Shown: positions 1-64,000 of the stretch, piece by piece
Layout of the letters: the number at the start of each line of letters is the position of its first letter
How positions within the stretch are numbered: the stretch's first letter is position 1
Assembly (NCBI GenBank): GCA_024195265.1
Contig: JAJLRJ010000009.1
Coordinates: forward strand, 55,001 to 119,000
Direction: 5' to 3'
From: Dendrophyllia cribrosa
Taxonomy: Eukaryota > Cnidaria > Anthozoa > Scleractinia > Dendrophylliidae
DNA length: 64,000 nucleotides
Notes under the pieces: model-generated
Told to the model about the DNA's origin: nothing
Database searches by the model: none
Seen by the model: the letters and a program-made list of their open reading frames with translations, nothing else
Program-made: the position numbers and the translations under genes

Positions 1-1107
1 GCGAAATTTCGAGGACGCGCGCGCGCGATGGAAGAAAGCAAGAGGCGACCACCTCTCCCCCTCGCGTGTGCCCCTCGCGCACGCATCCTCGAAATTTCGC
101 CCCTATGCAGGCTACAATTTAGTGAAGCGCGCGCTCGCTAAATACGCCCATCTTGAGTTCGTGTTTCCTCACAGCAGTCGATTTTTTTGCTCGCGTGTTC
201 CGTTTGCCTAGAGTAAAGACCCCTTCGCGAAGTAAAGTGAAAACATTTTGTACCTTTCTTTTCTTTACAATTATGGGAAGTGCATGAAAATCACATAAAC
301 TAATAACAACCAACCGTTTGGTCGTTTATGACTTCTTACCAGGCACACAATGGATTGAGATGGCGCAGTGCCTGGCTACCGCAATTATTTTCATAAGTGC
401 GGTGGTTTAGTCAGTTGCTGTAAAATGATTAATGACAGTTTCGTTTTTCCATTACAGCCAGTACGTACTTTATACGAGAGGCAGTGGCCTGCAAAGATGT
501 ACATAGGCCAGTGGGTCAATGTTTACCATAGAAGAAACTGCCCTGTCGGAAGACAGCATCTCCAAGCCTCCGATGTGCATAAGGGAGATAATTGCTTTCG
601 ACAGGGCAGTTAACTCAATACAAGTCTTATGTCGAGAGGAGAGGAAGGGTTAGCTATAGTCATGAAAACGAACCACAAACGGTAATATCTGCAGGAACCC
701 GTCCAATGCATACTTCCTGGGTGTAGCCGAACCATAATTCGTGGTTACAAATTTGTATCACTTCTTAGCGAAGATATTTTTGTCTTAAATTTTTGGGTTA
801 AGTTAGCTTTACAAGATAATTTTTTTTTTGTCTGTTTGTGAACGGACAAACGCATTGCGATAGATATTGAATGAGAAGCAATGCTTCCTTTTCTTAATGA
901 GTTTTTTGATTGAACAGCGCGTGAATGAATCGATTGAATAAATAGTATTTTAATTAAACCAGGAATTCCATTCTTTTATTGGACTTCCAGAGAGGTGAAC
1001 AAGGGAAGGTGAACCGTTTTGCAAAGACAAAACAAGTCTTATTTTCCCATCAAAATTCCTTGGGCGTTATCGCGGACTTAACCATTTGCGCCTGGCTGAA
1101 TAAGCGC
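1..1107. other. intergenic; terminal inverted repeat and one long hairpin
   Basis: 1-15 and 86-100 are inverted copies of GCGAAATTTCGAGGA. 536-611 folds into a long hairpin: 13-bp outer stem AACTGCCCTGTCG and an inner 6-bp stem ATCTCC/GGAGAT. I see no gene; the ORFs here are short and unlike any protein I know. Confidence 0.5.
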
Positions 1108-2400
1108 ATTAACTTATTAAACATTCTAACAGTTATTCCTTTAAGACTTTGACGTTAACTTATTAAACATTGTAAAAGTTAACCTATTCAGACTTTGACG
1201 TTAACTTATTAATCATTCTAAAAGTTAACCCATTAAGACTTAGAAGTTAACTTATTAAACATTCTAAAAGTTAACCTATTAAAACTTTGAAGTTAACTTA
1301 TTAAACATTCTAAAAGTTAACCTATTAAGACTTTGAAGTTAACTTATTAAACATTCTAAAAGTTAACCTATTAAGACTTTGAAGTTAACTTAGGGCCGAT
1401 TCGCACTAGCGGACAAGTTTGAAATGTAATGACATTTTTGACAAAAACAAAATTGTCGCGACAAGTCAGAGACATTTTGAAGAAAACAAAAGGTATAATT
1501 ATTAGTACAATAGCTCTGCACGTGCTTCTGGCATCCTTGTACATTTCTCGGCACGGTCGTCTTGAGCAAACATCAAATATGCAGGCAGGTCCACGTGGTG
1601 AAAAATGTTAAAACGATTTGCATTTGAAGTGCGCGTGTACTGATGTTTTTGTGCTCGTGCGGGGTAATGTCGCAAGAAAACTATTATTTTTCCCGTCCAT
1701 TTATCGGCACAAACTGGTTCCCTCCGCATTCGCTTGTTCCAACCCCGGTATTACCATCCTTCCACGACGTCACCTCGGCAAGTTATGAAGCAAGTGGCGT
1801 TTCGACAGATGTTAACGTCACACAATCGTCCACGAAGCGGGACTATGATAAATGGGCAAAGGACGAAATTTCGCGTGTTGTTTTTTGGTACAATCCAGAC
1901 CAAACACAATAGCCAATCAACAACGTATTGTTATCTGGCATTACGAGGGGCATTGGAATGCGACTTGTCATGAATTGTCCTGCCTTGAGGCAGGACAACG
2001 GCCCCTTTGAAGATTTGTCCGTTTTGACAAAATTTGCACTTGTCCAACAAGTCGTTCGCACTTGTTTTTGCGATTGTTTGACAAAATGTATCGCGCGTGA
2101 AACGCTGACCAATCATAAGACAACTGCTTCTTTGTTTTCTTGAATTGTTGGACAAGTTCTAGGTCTCAAAAAACGTATTCGCACTTGTTTTCTGTAACAA
2201 GTGACACATTAATGAAGAAATCTACAAATTGTTACAAAATTTGTCCGCTAGTGCGAATCGGCCCTTATTAAACATTCTAAAAGTTAACCTATTTAGACTT
2301 TGAAGTTAACTTATTAAACATTCTAAAAGTTAACCCATTAAGACTTTGAAGTTAACTTATTAATCATTCTAAAAGTTAACCTATTTAGACTTTTACGTTC
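1108..2400. repeat. 46-bp minisatellite, interrupted at 1393-2264
   Basis: Unit of about 46 bp built from two half-units, TTAACTTATTAAACATTC and TTAACCTATTAAGACTTTG. About six copies lie left of the MITE and three right of it, with the phase kept across the insertion. Confidence 0.85.
1393..2264. mobile_element. PIF/Harbinger-type MITE (872 bp) inside a minisatellite
   Basis: Perfect terminal inverted repeat GGGCCGATTCGCACTAGCGG, flanked by TTA at 1390-1392 and 2265-2267. A 3-bp TTA target and GGGCC ends are the Harbinger signature. The short ORFs inside show no transposase. Confidence 0.8.
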
Positions 2401-2835
2401 ACTTCCTAACTTATTAATTTTACTTCGTAATTTTACGTCGTAACATTTAATCACATAAAACCTTTACGTCGTACAGTTCCTTTAAAAAATATCACGTCGT
2501 AACTCGACATGGAACTAATTTAACGTCGTAATATTACGCCGTAAATTTCCGGTGTCATTTTTACGTCGTGATAATTTCACGTCGTAACGTAACAATTATA
2601 ACAATTAACCGTGAAGATAACGTTACGTCGTAATAGATACCAAGTCATATTTACAAAGTACAGTACTATATTAAGACGTTTAGAACACGTTGTATAATAA
2701 AATTGTGTAACGTCTTGGATATTACGTCGTAATATCGAATTCGCTAAGATTACGTCGTAAAATTTACGTCGTAATATTTAGCACTGTAATATGACCTTCT
2801 AGACGTACAAGAGGTGTCTGTACGTCTAGAAAGTC
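2401..2835. repeat. cluster of ACGTCGTAA motifs and a hairpin
   Basis: About eleven copies of ACGTCGT(A), most preceded by TT, at irregular spacing between 2425 and 2775. Then 2797-2831 is a hairpin with arms TTCTAGACGTACA. No gene seen. Confidence 0.6.
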
Positions 2836-3183
2836 GTCAAAGTGTTTTGAGCAGTAATGAACGCCATAGTAAATGGCACTGCGAAATTTTAATGTTAATT
2901 CAGTTGCCAAATCTCTGTAAATAACATCTAACGACAAACGGGGAATTATAAAATCTCTGTAAGTTGACACAAACAAAAATAATCTTTCTCCGAATCGTCT
3001 TAATAGAATATTTAAAGCTACATCCGGTGTTCACTCACATAATTTAAGAAATTCAAAATACAACCTTTCCGTTCCTAGACCGAGTACTGAAGCAGGCAAA
3101 CGAAGTTTTCAATATCGCGGTTCTGTTCTCTGGAACAGCTTGCCTTTGAGCGCTAAGATGTAGCCCACTCTTAGCCCTTTTAA

Positions 3184-4192
3184 CCCATTGACACCTGAAC
3201 CGTCCGTAAACGCCCGTACAAGACTCCACTGCTTTAAAAAATTGTAACTTTCTCAATCGTGCGAACATTGCCTTAACTAGCAGTTGTGAGCATTGACTAG
3301 AAAGTCTTTCAAATTGAGATACCCCATGAACACAAAAAAGTCAGCGATTTTTGCAGAATATCAGCGTTTGAATTTGGACAATAACAAAAATTACCGTTTT
3401 TAACGTCATAGAATAACAACAAAAATCACGTTTTTGCCTTTAGTTTTTTTTATTCAAATCATCGTGGCAAACCCAAAAGTCAACATTTACAGCAAAATTC
3501 AGTCCTAGTCCTAGCTTAGCAGTGAATTTTTTGCTCTTATTCGTTGCTCGGGCCTAGCTACAGCTTCTTATACTAGTGCATACTCACCTTGCCTCGATTT
3601 TCAACATCACCACGCACTGCATGCTGGGAAATAAACAGATTTTTCGACAGCGTCCATTCCGTCCTCCACAATTTTCATATATATACTAAGTCCACAGCCA
3701 CTCTGACCCACCGCCGAAATTTCGCGCTTGTTGTGTTCTCCTGTGGTCGCAACTTCCAAAATATGCCGCGGTAGGTCGAGAAATTCATCCAGAGTCGAGT
3801 CCCAAAGCTACTTCGTTTCCAGGCGGCCATTTTTCCAGTTCAACGAGCAACGAGCCAAATTCGTAAACGAAGTACAACACCTAACTCGCTTCATTGAGAA
3901 GTGGACTCTGAACTACCTCCAAGCTTAATGATGCTCACCAGGCAGCTACTAAAGATGAAAAATGGCTGTGAACTTACCAAAAATCGTAGATAATTCATAT
4001 TGGACCCTTTATTGCAAATCAACCAAGCAAAATGAGATCGTCACAATGACGTTTCCAGTAAACTCGAGCCTTCAGTGTTTTAGAACAGCAGCACTTTCAA
4101 TGATAACTCCAAATATGAAGTCACGAAATCCTATGGGGCGTGTGTATGCAAAAAATCACTCAAAAACGTAAAAATCCTCAGGTGTCAATGGG
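3184..4192. mobile_element. TTAA/CCC-type MITE, copy A (1009 bp)
   Basis: Terminal inverted repeat CCCATTGACACCTGA, flanked by TTAA at 3180-3183 and 4193-4196. TTAA target plus CCC ends is piggyBac-like. No transposase. The short ORFs inside recur in the other copies but look like no known protein. Confidence 0.85.
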
Positions 4193-4196
4193 TTAA

Positions 4197-5157
4197 ATCA
4201 TGCATTTACTTTCTATCTAATTTAATGATAGTTCATAAAGGATACTTTTTATAGTTTTTAGTATAATCCCGTATAGATAATGAATTTAGTCCGATAATTT
4301 AATGTAGTTAAGTAATTAATCTATTGTTAAGGCTCGACGGAAGAGCATGTATTATGAATTGACAACGCGTAATATAAATAAAGTTCAAAAACTCATTAAT
4401 AATTCATGAGCATATCAGCCAATCACACGACGCAAATCGATCACGTGTATGGGCCTTATACCTGGTAATCTACGATCATTATGAAAAGCCTGGTGGCGGC
4501 TTTGATTTCAGTCACAGGGGAGTTCGGGGCTGAATGGGCAAACAATGCAATTATCGCTGAATTTTTAATGAGAATGATTTTAAAATGACCGTGGTATTTA
4601 TATAAAGATGACACGTAATCTTTATTTAAAGATTACTGATATGGGTAGTAATTGTTCAGGATTCTTAGTGCAACAAATGGTGACTTTAATATTTTTGGGC
4701 AGTACTGTTTTACGAAATCTGGTCTTTCGCCATTCTATTTGGAATCTTCTCAACAAAATAAACAACCAACAGTTTAACAAGTGAGCCGTTATTTGAATGA
4801 CCCCAGCGCCCTCGTGTAAATTGCCAGGTAAGCGACTGGTTCGGAGATGCAAGCTGCTTATTTCTACTCGTTCTCTACCTCTGAAAAATAAAATTGTCAG
4901 CCGTTTTATCTACCGTACCTGACAACTTTAGTATAGCATTTTTCAGTAGACGTTTTCCCTCAGAACTATAAAATCCCAAAACTTTCGACAGGAGCCGGGA
5001 AGCAATGGTCACTTTGTCGAAGACGTGGCACATGTGTTGTATGCTAATCAGTCTAGTCTACTTGTTTTTCTCGTATGCTAATTTCCTCTTTCCACAAAAG
5101 CGCAATTGTTTTAATTCCGAAGGGACACGCTTTTGTAAGAATGTTTTTTGAAGCCGT
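4197..5157. other. intergenic, nothing recognised
   Basis: AT-rich sequence without coding signal, repeat structure or RNA gene that I can support. Confidence 0.4.
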
Positions 5158-5253
5158 TCAAAAAACTCGCAGCACGTGTATTATCAGGTGTAAAAACTCT
5201 CGGCTTCGCCTCGAGTTTTTAAACCTGATAATACACTACTGCTCGTTTTTTAA
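5158..5253. repeat. fold-back element with GGCTTCGCC loop
   Basis: Imperfect arms of about 42 bp (GTATTATCAGGT and complement) around CTCGGCTTCGCCTCG. Confidence 0.7.
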
Positions 5254-5283
5254 ACTATGCTTTACCTACCTAACGGGACATTA

Positions 5284-5765
5284 TATAATCTCTGTAAATT
5301 GACGCAAACGGGGATCATAAAATCTCTGTAAATTGACGCAAACGGGGCACTATAAAATCTCTGTAAAATGACACAAACGGGGCACTATAAAATCTCTGTA
5401 AATTGACGCAAACGGGGCATCATAAAATCTCTGTAAATTGACGCAAACGGGGCACTATAAAATCTCTGTAAAATGACACAAACGGGGCACTATAAAATCT
5501 CTGTAAATTGACGCAAACGGGGCATCATAAAATCTCTGTAAATTGACGCAAACGGGGCACTATAAAATCTCTGTAAAATGACACAAACGGGGCACTATAA
5601 AATCTCTGTAAATTGACGCAAACGGGGCATCATAAAATCTCTGTAAATTGAAGCAAACGGGGCATCATAAAATCTATGTAAATTGACCCAAACGGGGCAC
5701 TATAAAATCTCTGTAAATTGACGCAAGCGGGGCATTATAAAATGTCTGTAAATTGACGCAAAAGA
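5284..5765. repeat. 35-bp satellite, about 13-14 copies
   Basis: Unit ATAAAATCTCTGTAAATTGA followed by CGCAAACGGGGCAT/CT. Two variants (TTGACGC and ATGACAC) alternate in a higher-order pattern of about three units. One lone unit lies at 2938-2975. Confidence 0.9.
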
Positions 5766-7289
5766 GTAAAACTGACTAATTTTCCTAGTAAAGTAGGCAT
5801 TTTACTCGATATTTTGAGTTAGTTTACTTAAAATTTAACTTAAATATTTAATCCAACGTAGTGAGTTAAAACAACTCCTTAGTTTGAGAAAATCAAGTGA
5901 AAGTCACTTTATATACTACTTAAAAAATCTTTACGTTCTAAAAGAAAAACAATTTATATATTATGTTATAAATACCTTAGAACAAATAAATAAAAAATAC
6001 AGTGAAATAAGAGTATTATAAATGTATATGTCGCCTAACAAGCTCTCAATTAGTATTGTCCACTTTCTTATAGTTACTCTCCTTTGTCAAAATCAATCAA
6101 ATTGAATGAGAGCGAAGAAAAGTGAGTCACTTTTACTCAAACATACGATTAAAAACTTACTCATCGCAGTGAGTCAGTGCTTCTCACTTAAATTCAAAAT
6201 ATGAGTTTATTCTTAACCCAGTAAAGAGAGTTAAAACAACTCTTTATTTTGAGTAAACAGGGGGTGCAGCAGTCCGACATCTACTCAAACGTGACAGCAC
6301 ACACATAGGAGATTGCGAGGGTCCTGAAGGGGTAAAATGGGAACTGGGATTGACCTGTTATTGCCCTGGGAAATGGGATTTGAGTCACTGGGACTGGGAT
6401 TTGCTCACTGGGAATGGAAAAGGAAACTTCAAAATGGGAATGGGACAGTTGTCTTTAAGCATGTCCAGTTAATGGTTAACTGGTCTTCACTAGTCTAACT
6501 AATTCTTCTTAACTCACTGTAAAATAAGTAAAAGAAAATAAGCTTCAGATTGATGACCTTATTTGCTCTCAGTTTGCCTTAGCGTTTTATATCAACGTGT
6601 TTTTACATACGCTTCGATCGAAGCATCAGTGAAGCATTGAGTGAGGTTCAGTTGTTGTCTGCTTCACTATGTTTTGATATTAAATTGATTACTGTCGGGC
6701 TTACCCTGAAAACAGATCGGCAGTATTTCTTTAGTTTTGTCCATCTAGGTTTTCACCATTTATCGTAATGTTCTTGCAGTTGTCATCAAAGGAGTATTGT
6801 GTACTGAAGCCTTTCCAGATTCTGCTCCGAAAAAGCTAAAAAGTTGCTTCGAAATATGTAAAAAAGTTGCTCAAAATTGAAAAAGTTGCTCAAAAATTTT
6901 GTTAAGTTGCTGGAATATTTTTAAGACTGCTTGTCTAATTTTATTAACAATTGCTTGGTAATCAACATTGAGGTACAACTAAGTGACTAGTTACAACGAA
7001 TTAGGCAACCTTTAGTTGAATCCAAGTGGCTAGTTACAAAAAGTTAGACATCAAGTGTAACAATCTGGTTTACTAATCTTGCCAACTGTTGTTTTCGTGC
7101 GATAACAATCAACAATGTAATCACAGTCTTGATCTACCAGAAGCGAGAAGCTGCTAATAACACATCTAGAGCTTTTTTTGATTATTATTGTATCTGATCA
7201 TCACAGATGCCTCTATGTTGTCCTCGAGAGCTCCCTCTTGTTGTGCTGACAGAGTATTGGGCTGGACGAGTAATATCTTCCTGACCAAT
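5766..7289. other. intergenic, low-complexity and short direct repeats
   Basis: GAGTTAAAACAACTC occurs near 5863 and 6228, and AAAAGTTGCT recurs at 6838-6915. A run of GGGACTGGGAT-like repeats lies at 6340-6450. No gene recognised. Confidence 0.45.
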
Positions 7290-7985
7290 GCAACTCAGTG
7301 TGGAACAGTGTCCCGATGTGCACACAAGTTTCTCCTCTTCACTATCACACATAACGCCATCAGCGGCGGCGAGATGATGGTGGCATCATCCACAAATGGA
7401 AAGATTTTTAACTCTTCTAGGGAACGAGCATCTGGTCTCAGTGCGGAAACTTGGACTGGGCAAAAGACACGTTCTGCCTTGAAAGCACGGACGTTTGTAA
7501 GGAACTGGACATTGAACTTCTGTTGAAAGAAGTTCAATCCAGGTTGAACACAAGCCTTTGCCTGAGTAATCAGCCTATTTTGAAGAGCCATCACTATTGG
7601 CGATCTCTCTAGCAATGGCTAAGGTACATGGATAGTGGCCTACTGTAACAGCATGTGAGACAGCTGATAGACGCTCAAAGCAGGTGAATATCAGTGGCCC
7701 ATCTCCTTCAAGATAATATGTAGCAGTGACGAAATGCACACCAACGTCAACCATAACACCTAGCTCCAGACGAAGGTCTTGTAGATCTTGGGGGTCATTG
7801 ATTATTTCCAGAAGATGCTGGCGAATTAGAGGAGAAAGATTCTCATTCTCTTGCAGAAAGGGTGCCACATCACCAAAGTAATCAGATACTTGTTTCAAGA
7901 GCTCCCACTTGCTCCACCATCGTGTATTACTGTGAGAACACATCGACTTTCCAGTTCTCTCTTTCCAGAGAAGTTTAGCATTATA
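7290..7985 (-). pseudogene. transposase-like remnant, hAT-like family uncertain
   Basis: Two minus-strand frames join: AKLLWKERTGKSMCSHSNTR, WWSKWELLKQVSDYFGDV, ATYYLEGDGPLIFTCFE (7575-7985), then CVQPGLNFFQQKFNV (7295-7560). The TRWWSKWE and YLEGDGPL segments remind me of uncharacterised transposon proteins of invertebrates with hAT-like C-terminal halves. A frameshift near 7575-7600 and missing ends mark it as dead. Family assignment is from memory and weak. Confidence 0.5.
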
Positions 7986-8169
7986 GATTTACCCAGTGGC
8001 GGAAAAATGTGTCCAAAACTCTGAATACAAAATGAATCCCACATTATTGATTGTATGTAACTGCGGCACCATCTCTTATCCCAGCAAATACCATGTTTGG
8101 CCCGAAGCTGTGATTAACACAGGCAGCCCAAGCTCAGTATGTGATGATTCTTTAATATTTACGCAACGA

Positions 8170-8572
8170 ACGATTTATAGACTCCTCTAGACTTTGCACA
8201 AGAAAAGTCGTTGGATGGAACATACACCAGGATGCTGCGGAAAGCTTTAAACATCCACTGGAGCAGCCATATATCAAACCAACAACTGTACGGAGATCTT
8301 CCAGCAGTCAGCAACAAAATTGCCTCTCGTAGACTACAACTAGCGGGGCACTGTTATCGCCATCCAGAGTTAAGTACCCAGAAATTAGTCCTATGGGAGC
8401 CCACACATGGTCATCGTGGAAGAGGAAGACCGAGAACTACCTATATTGACACTCTTAAGAGGGATACTGGGGTATTCGAAACAAGTGAGATTGCTGCACT
8501 GATGGCTGATAAGAGGCCGTGGAAAGACCTAGTGGTTGCCCGCCTTCGGCGCCCTAGTAGTAGTAGTAGTAG
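8170..8572 (+). pseudogene. LINE reverse transcriptase C-terminus, 3' fragment
   Basis: TYTRMLRKALNIHWSSHISN, RRLQLAGHCYRHPEL and RGRGRPRTTYIDTLKRDTG are typical of the last part of many non-LTR retrotransposon proteins. It ends in an (AGT)n tail at 8552-8571, as expected at a LINE 3' end. Heavily 5'-truncated. Confidence 0.75.
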
Positions 8573-8576
8573 ACTT

Positions 8577-8773
8577 TGTATGGGAAATAGGCCATTTTAA
8601 GCCTCTTTATAAAAGCGTGGCAAGGTGCGAAACCTTTCATATGAAAATGAGTTTTCATTCACATGCAAATAAAACTTATTTGCATGTAAATGAAAACTCA
8701 TTTTCATATGAAAGGTTTCGCACCTAGCCTCGCTTTGATAGAGAGGCTAAAGGCAACTCGGAAATGGCCTATT
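8577..8773. mobile_element. palindromic fold-back MITE (197 bp)
   Basis: Nearly the whole element is one inverted repeat. The outer arms GGAAATAGGCCATTTT / AAATGGCCTATTC surround almost perfect 50-bp inner arms with CTTTCATATGAAAATGAG. It directly follows the LINE (AGT)n tail. Confidence 0.75.
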
Positions 8774-9731
8774 CACTTTAATCTTATAAATGCTAAAATA
8801 AAGCTATTAATGTAGCGAGTGCTCATTTGCATATCTGTCAACGTTACCGATAACCCGTTCATTACGCATGCGCGTATTCACGGGTTAAAAACGGTTTGGG
8901 CAGGCTACAAAGCACATTTCCTTTCGAACGTGCAAAAACAAATCGAAATTTTAAAAAAAGTGAATTCGCCATTTTTGACAAGCGAATAAATGTATTACAA
9001 TAACAGAAATAATAAAACAAACTGAAAACAAAAGAACATAACGAAACGCACTTTACTCTGATTCGAACCCGTACAGTTCGAACGCGAAACCACACACTAC
9101 ACCAACTGACCATCGAGGATCAGCAAGAATAATGTCAAAATAGGCTACTCGCGAGGAATGAAATCTATTAATAGTATCTAACAAAAATGCGCCCATGGAT
9201 CGACAAAGAAAGCGATTAAACCCCAATTGAGATGACAAAAAACAATTATTGATCGAGATACAAAAATAGAAGTTGAAAAAGAATCGAAGAAAATAGTAGA
9301 AAATGTCAAACACATTCCTGCAGCACTAAGATTGTAGGGTGACAAAATTTCGACCTCAACAAGTCATAGAACTTTTGGCGCACTCACTCATATTGAAACA
9401 ACTAATAAGACAAACCTAATAACAATCTAAACCCTTAAAGCCCCATTTTAATACACGTAGAGTTCTTGTTTCTTTAAGGAAGAAGCGGGAAATTAGTCAC
9501 AAACATGGGAAGGAGCGCGAAGCGCGAGCGGGACCTCGGTTCTCTTCACAGTAAGCATGCGACATTAAATGTACATGGTTATTGTTTATTTACCTTTCTC
9601 GAACTCATTAATACTTCATGACGAAAATACAAAGGAAATTAATGTTTAACGAGTGTTACTTAAATCAGTTGAAACACATCTCATTTTTGCATCCTTAATT
9701 TCTCCTTCTAAAACCATTTTGTTTGAGAAGT
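8774..9731. other. intergenic with a repeat-head fragment
   Basis: 8838-8895 is, on the minus strand, the head of the tRNA-bearing repeat (TTAACCCGTGAATACGCG..GGGTTATCGGTAAC). A tRNA-like segment lies at 9056-9125. Nothing else recognised. Confidence 0.45.
9056..9125 (-). other. tRNA-like segment (pol III promoter relic)
   Basis: The minus strand reads TGGTCAGTTGGTGTAG (A-box-like) then GGGTTCGAATC (B-box). Cloverleaf arms are weak. It lies in otherwise unassigned sequence (8896-9310), probably a SINE head. Confidence 0.4.
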
Positions 9732-9868
9732 AATATCAAACATGAGACAGTATTTCTTCATATTTCCAAACACCTTGAAGTGGGTTAAAAAAACTCGGCT
9801 GCGCCTCGTTTTTCAACCCGCTTCGCGGTGTTTGGAAATCTGATGAAACACTGTCTCATGTTTGATAT
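9732..9868. repeat. fold-back element with GGCTGCGCC loop
   Basis: Arms AATATCAAACATGAGACAG and TTTCCAAACACC with their complements around CTCGGCTGCGCCTCG. Confidence 0.72.
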
Positions 9869-10131
9869 ATTACGTAAAGGTCTACAAACCAAACATTAAG
9901 GACTTTTAGATCGGACTACGAGTACAAGATTGAGTGAAAGTACGACTTTTCAAATCTAGTTTGCGCACTTCACTTGTCACGCCAGCCTAAACTAAAAGGA
10001 AGGAGCGAGAGATCTGGGCACTGGACTGGCTCAAAATTCGAAAGTCACACTAAAATCTACTTTCCTTATTCGCACGTTTGTAACCATAAAGAAAAAGACG
10101 AGAAGTTATACTTGTGAAGGAATCATTTTAA

Positions 10132-10137
10132 TTTATT
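10132..10137 (-). promoter_or_regulatory. candidate USP7 polyadenylation signal AATAAA
   Basis: AATAAA reads on the minus strand about 283 nt past the USP7 stop codon and is the nearest exact hexamer I see. An AATAAG variant lies closer, near 10340. A 3'UTR of roughly 300 nt would follow. Transcript evidence is needed to choose. Confidence 0.45.
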
Positions 10138-10419
10138 CTTTGTTAATACGTTTGTGCGGCTTAAAACATTGATACCACTCTACACTTGAAGTACAATAGC
10201 TTTAAAAGCATTGCTACTGAATGAAGTACAAGTTTGCCCAGAACTAACCTAAAAACTGCCACGAAAAAAGTCTTTACAAATGTACAAAAATTGTTAAGCC
10301 ACTGAACTCGACATTTGGCCACTTTCTTCAATATTTAACTTATTTCTGTGAGTCTTCTTTTCAAAAAAATCCTCACACTAAAAATACTTGCTGTATTTTA
10401 AAACACGGCCATTGGTTGT

Positions 10420-64000
<53,581 letters not shown>

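Noticed and set aside
5284..5765. Regular 35-bp direct repeats resembling a CRISPR array
   Set aside because: The repeats are contiguous without unique spacers, there are no cas genes, and the window is plainly eukaryotic.

Overview
The window is eukaryotic: AT-rich, full of spliced short exons, transposon remnants, palindromic MITEs and simple repeats. The one host gene is a clear animal USP7 (ubiquitin-specific protease 7/HAUSP) on the minus strand. Exon phases fit end to end, and the peptides resemble human USP7 throughout. The repeat load (Ty3/gypsy with long ORFs, Penelope-like GIY-YIG element, piggyBac, LINE 3' ends, tRNA-bearing repeats) fits a non-bilaterian or marine invertebrate. 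A cnidarian, perhaps a stony coral, is my best guess; that is inference, not read from a marker.

Layout. 1-10.1 kb lies downstream of USP7 and holds no host gene that I can support. It contains a 46-bp minisatellite split by a Harbinger-type MITE, a ~1-kb TTAA-flanked MITE, a 35-bp satellite, a transposase-like remnant, a LINE 3' end and several fold-back elements. From 10.42 kb to the right edge (64 kb) the minus strand is USP7: I place 41 coding exons, from a 5'-partial exon at 63781-64000 to the stop codon at 10420-10422. They encode, in order, a MATH/TRAF domain, the USP catalytic core (Cys, His and Asp boxes all present) and five ubiquitin-like (HUBL) domains ending in a conserved KIHN tail. 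About 1060 residues are visible; the family is about 1100.

The introns carry most of the rest. The largest (20251-29991) holds a complete Ty3/gypsy retrotransposon (22259-29002) with two 162-bp LTRs that look identical, an AATA target duplication, Gag and Pol ORFs, a candidate -1 frameshift signal in the overlap, and a MYND-type zinc finger fused to the start of Pol. It sits inside a TIR element, which sits inside a tRNA-bearing repeat: three nested insertions. The intron at 33879-38266 holds a MITE, a Penelope-like GIY-YIG ORF with a hammerhead-like motif, and a 1.55-kb TIR element ending about 13 nt inside the splice donor of exon 17. The intron at 54489-60349 holds a broken piggyBac transposase and one of three related TTAA/CCC-type MITEs. 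A 33-bp minisatellite in front of exon 13 repeats a 3'-splice-site-like sequence 16 times.

The most interesting items are the MYND-bearing, apparently young gypsy element with its frameshift signal, the hammerhead-like motif in the Penelope remnant, and the repeats pressed against USP7 splice sites. All coordinates come from reading by eye; no alignment or search was run.
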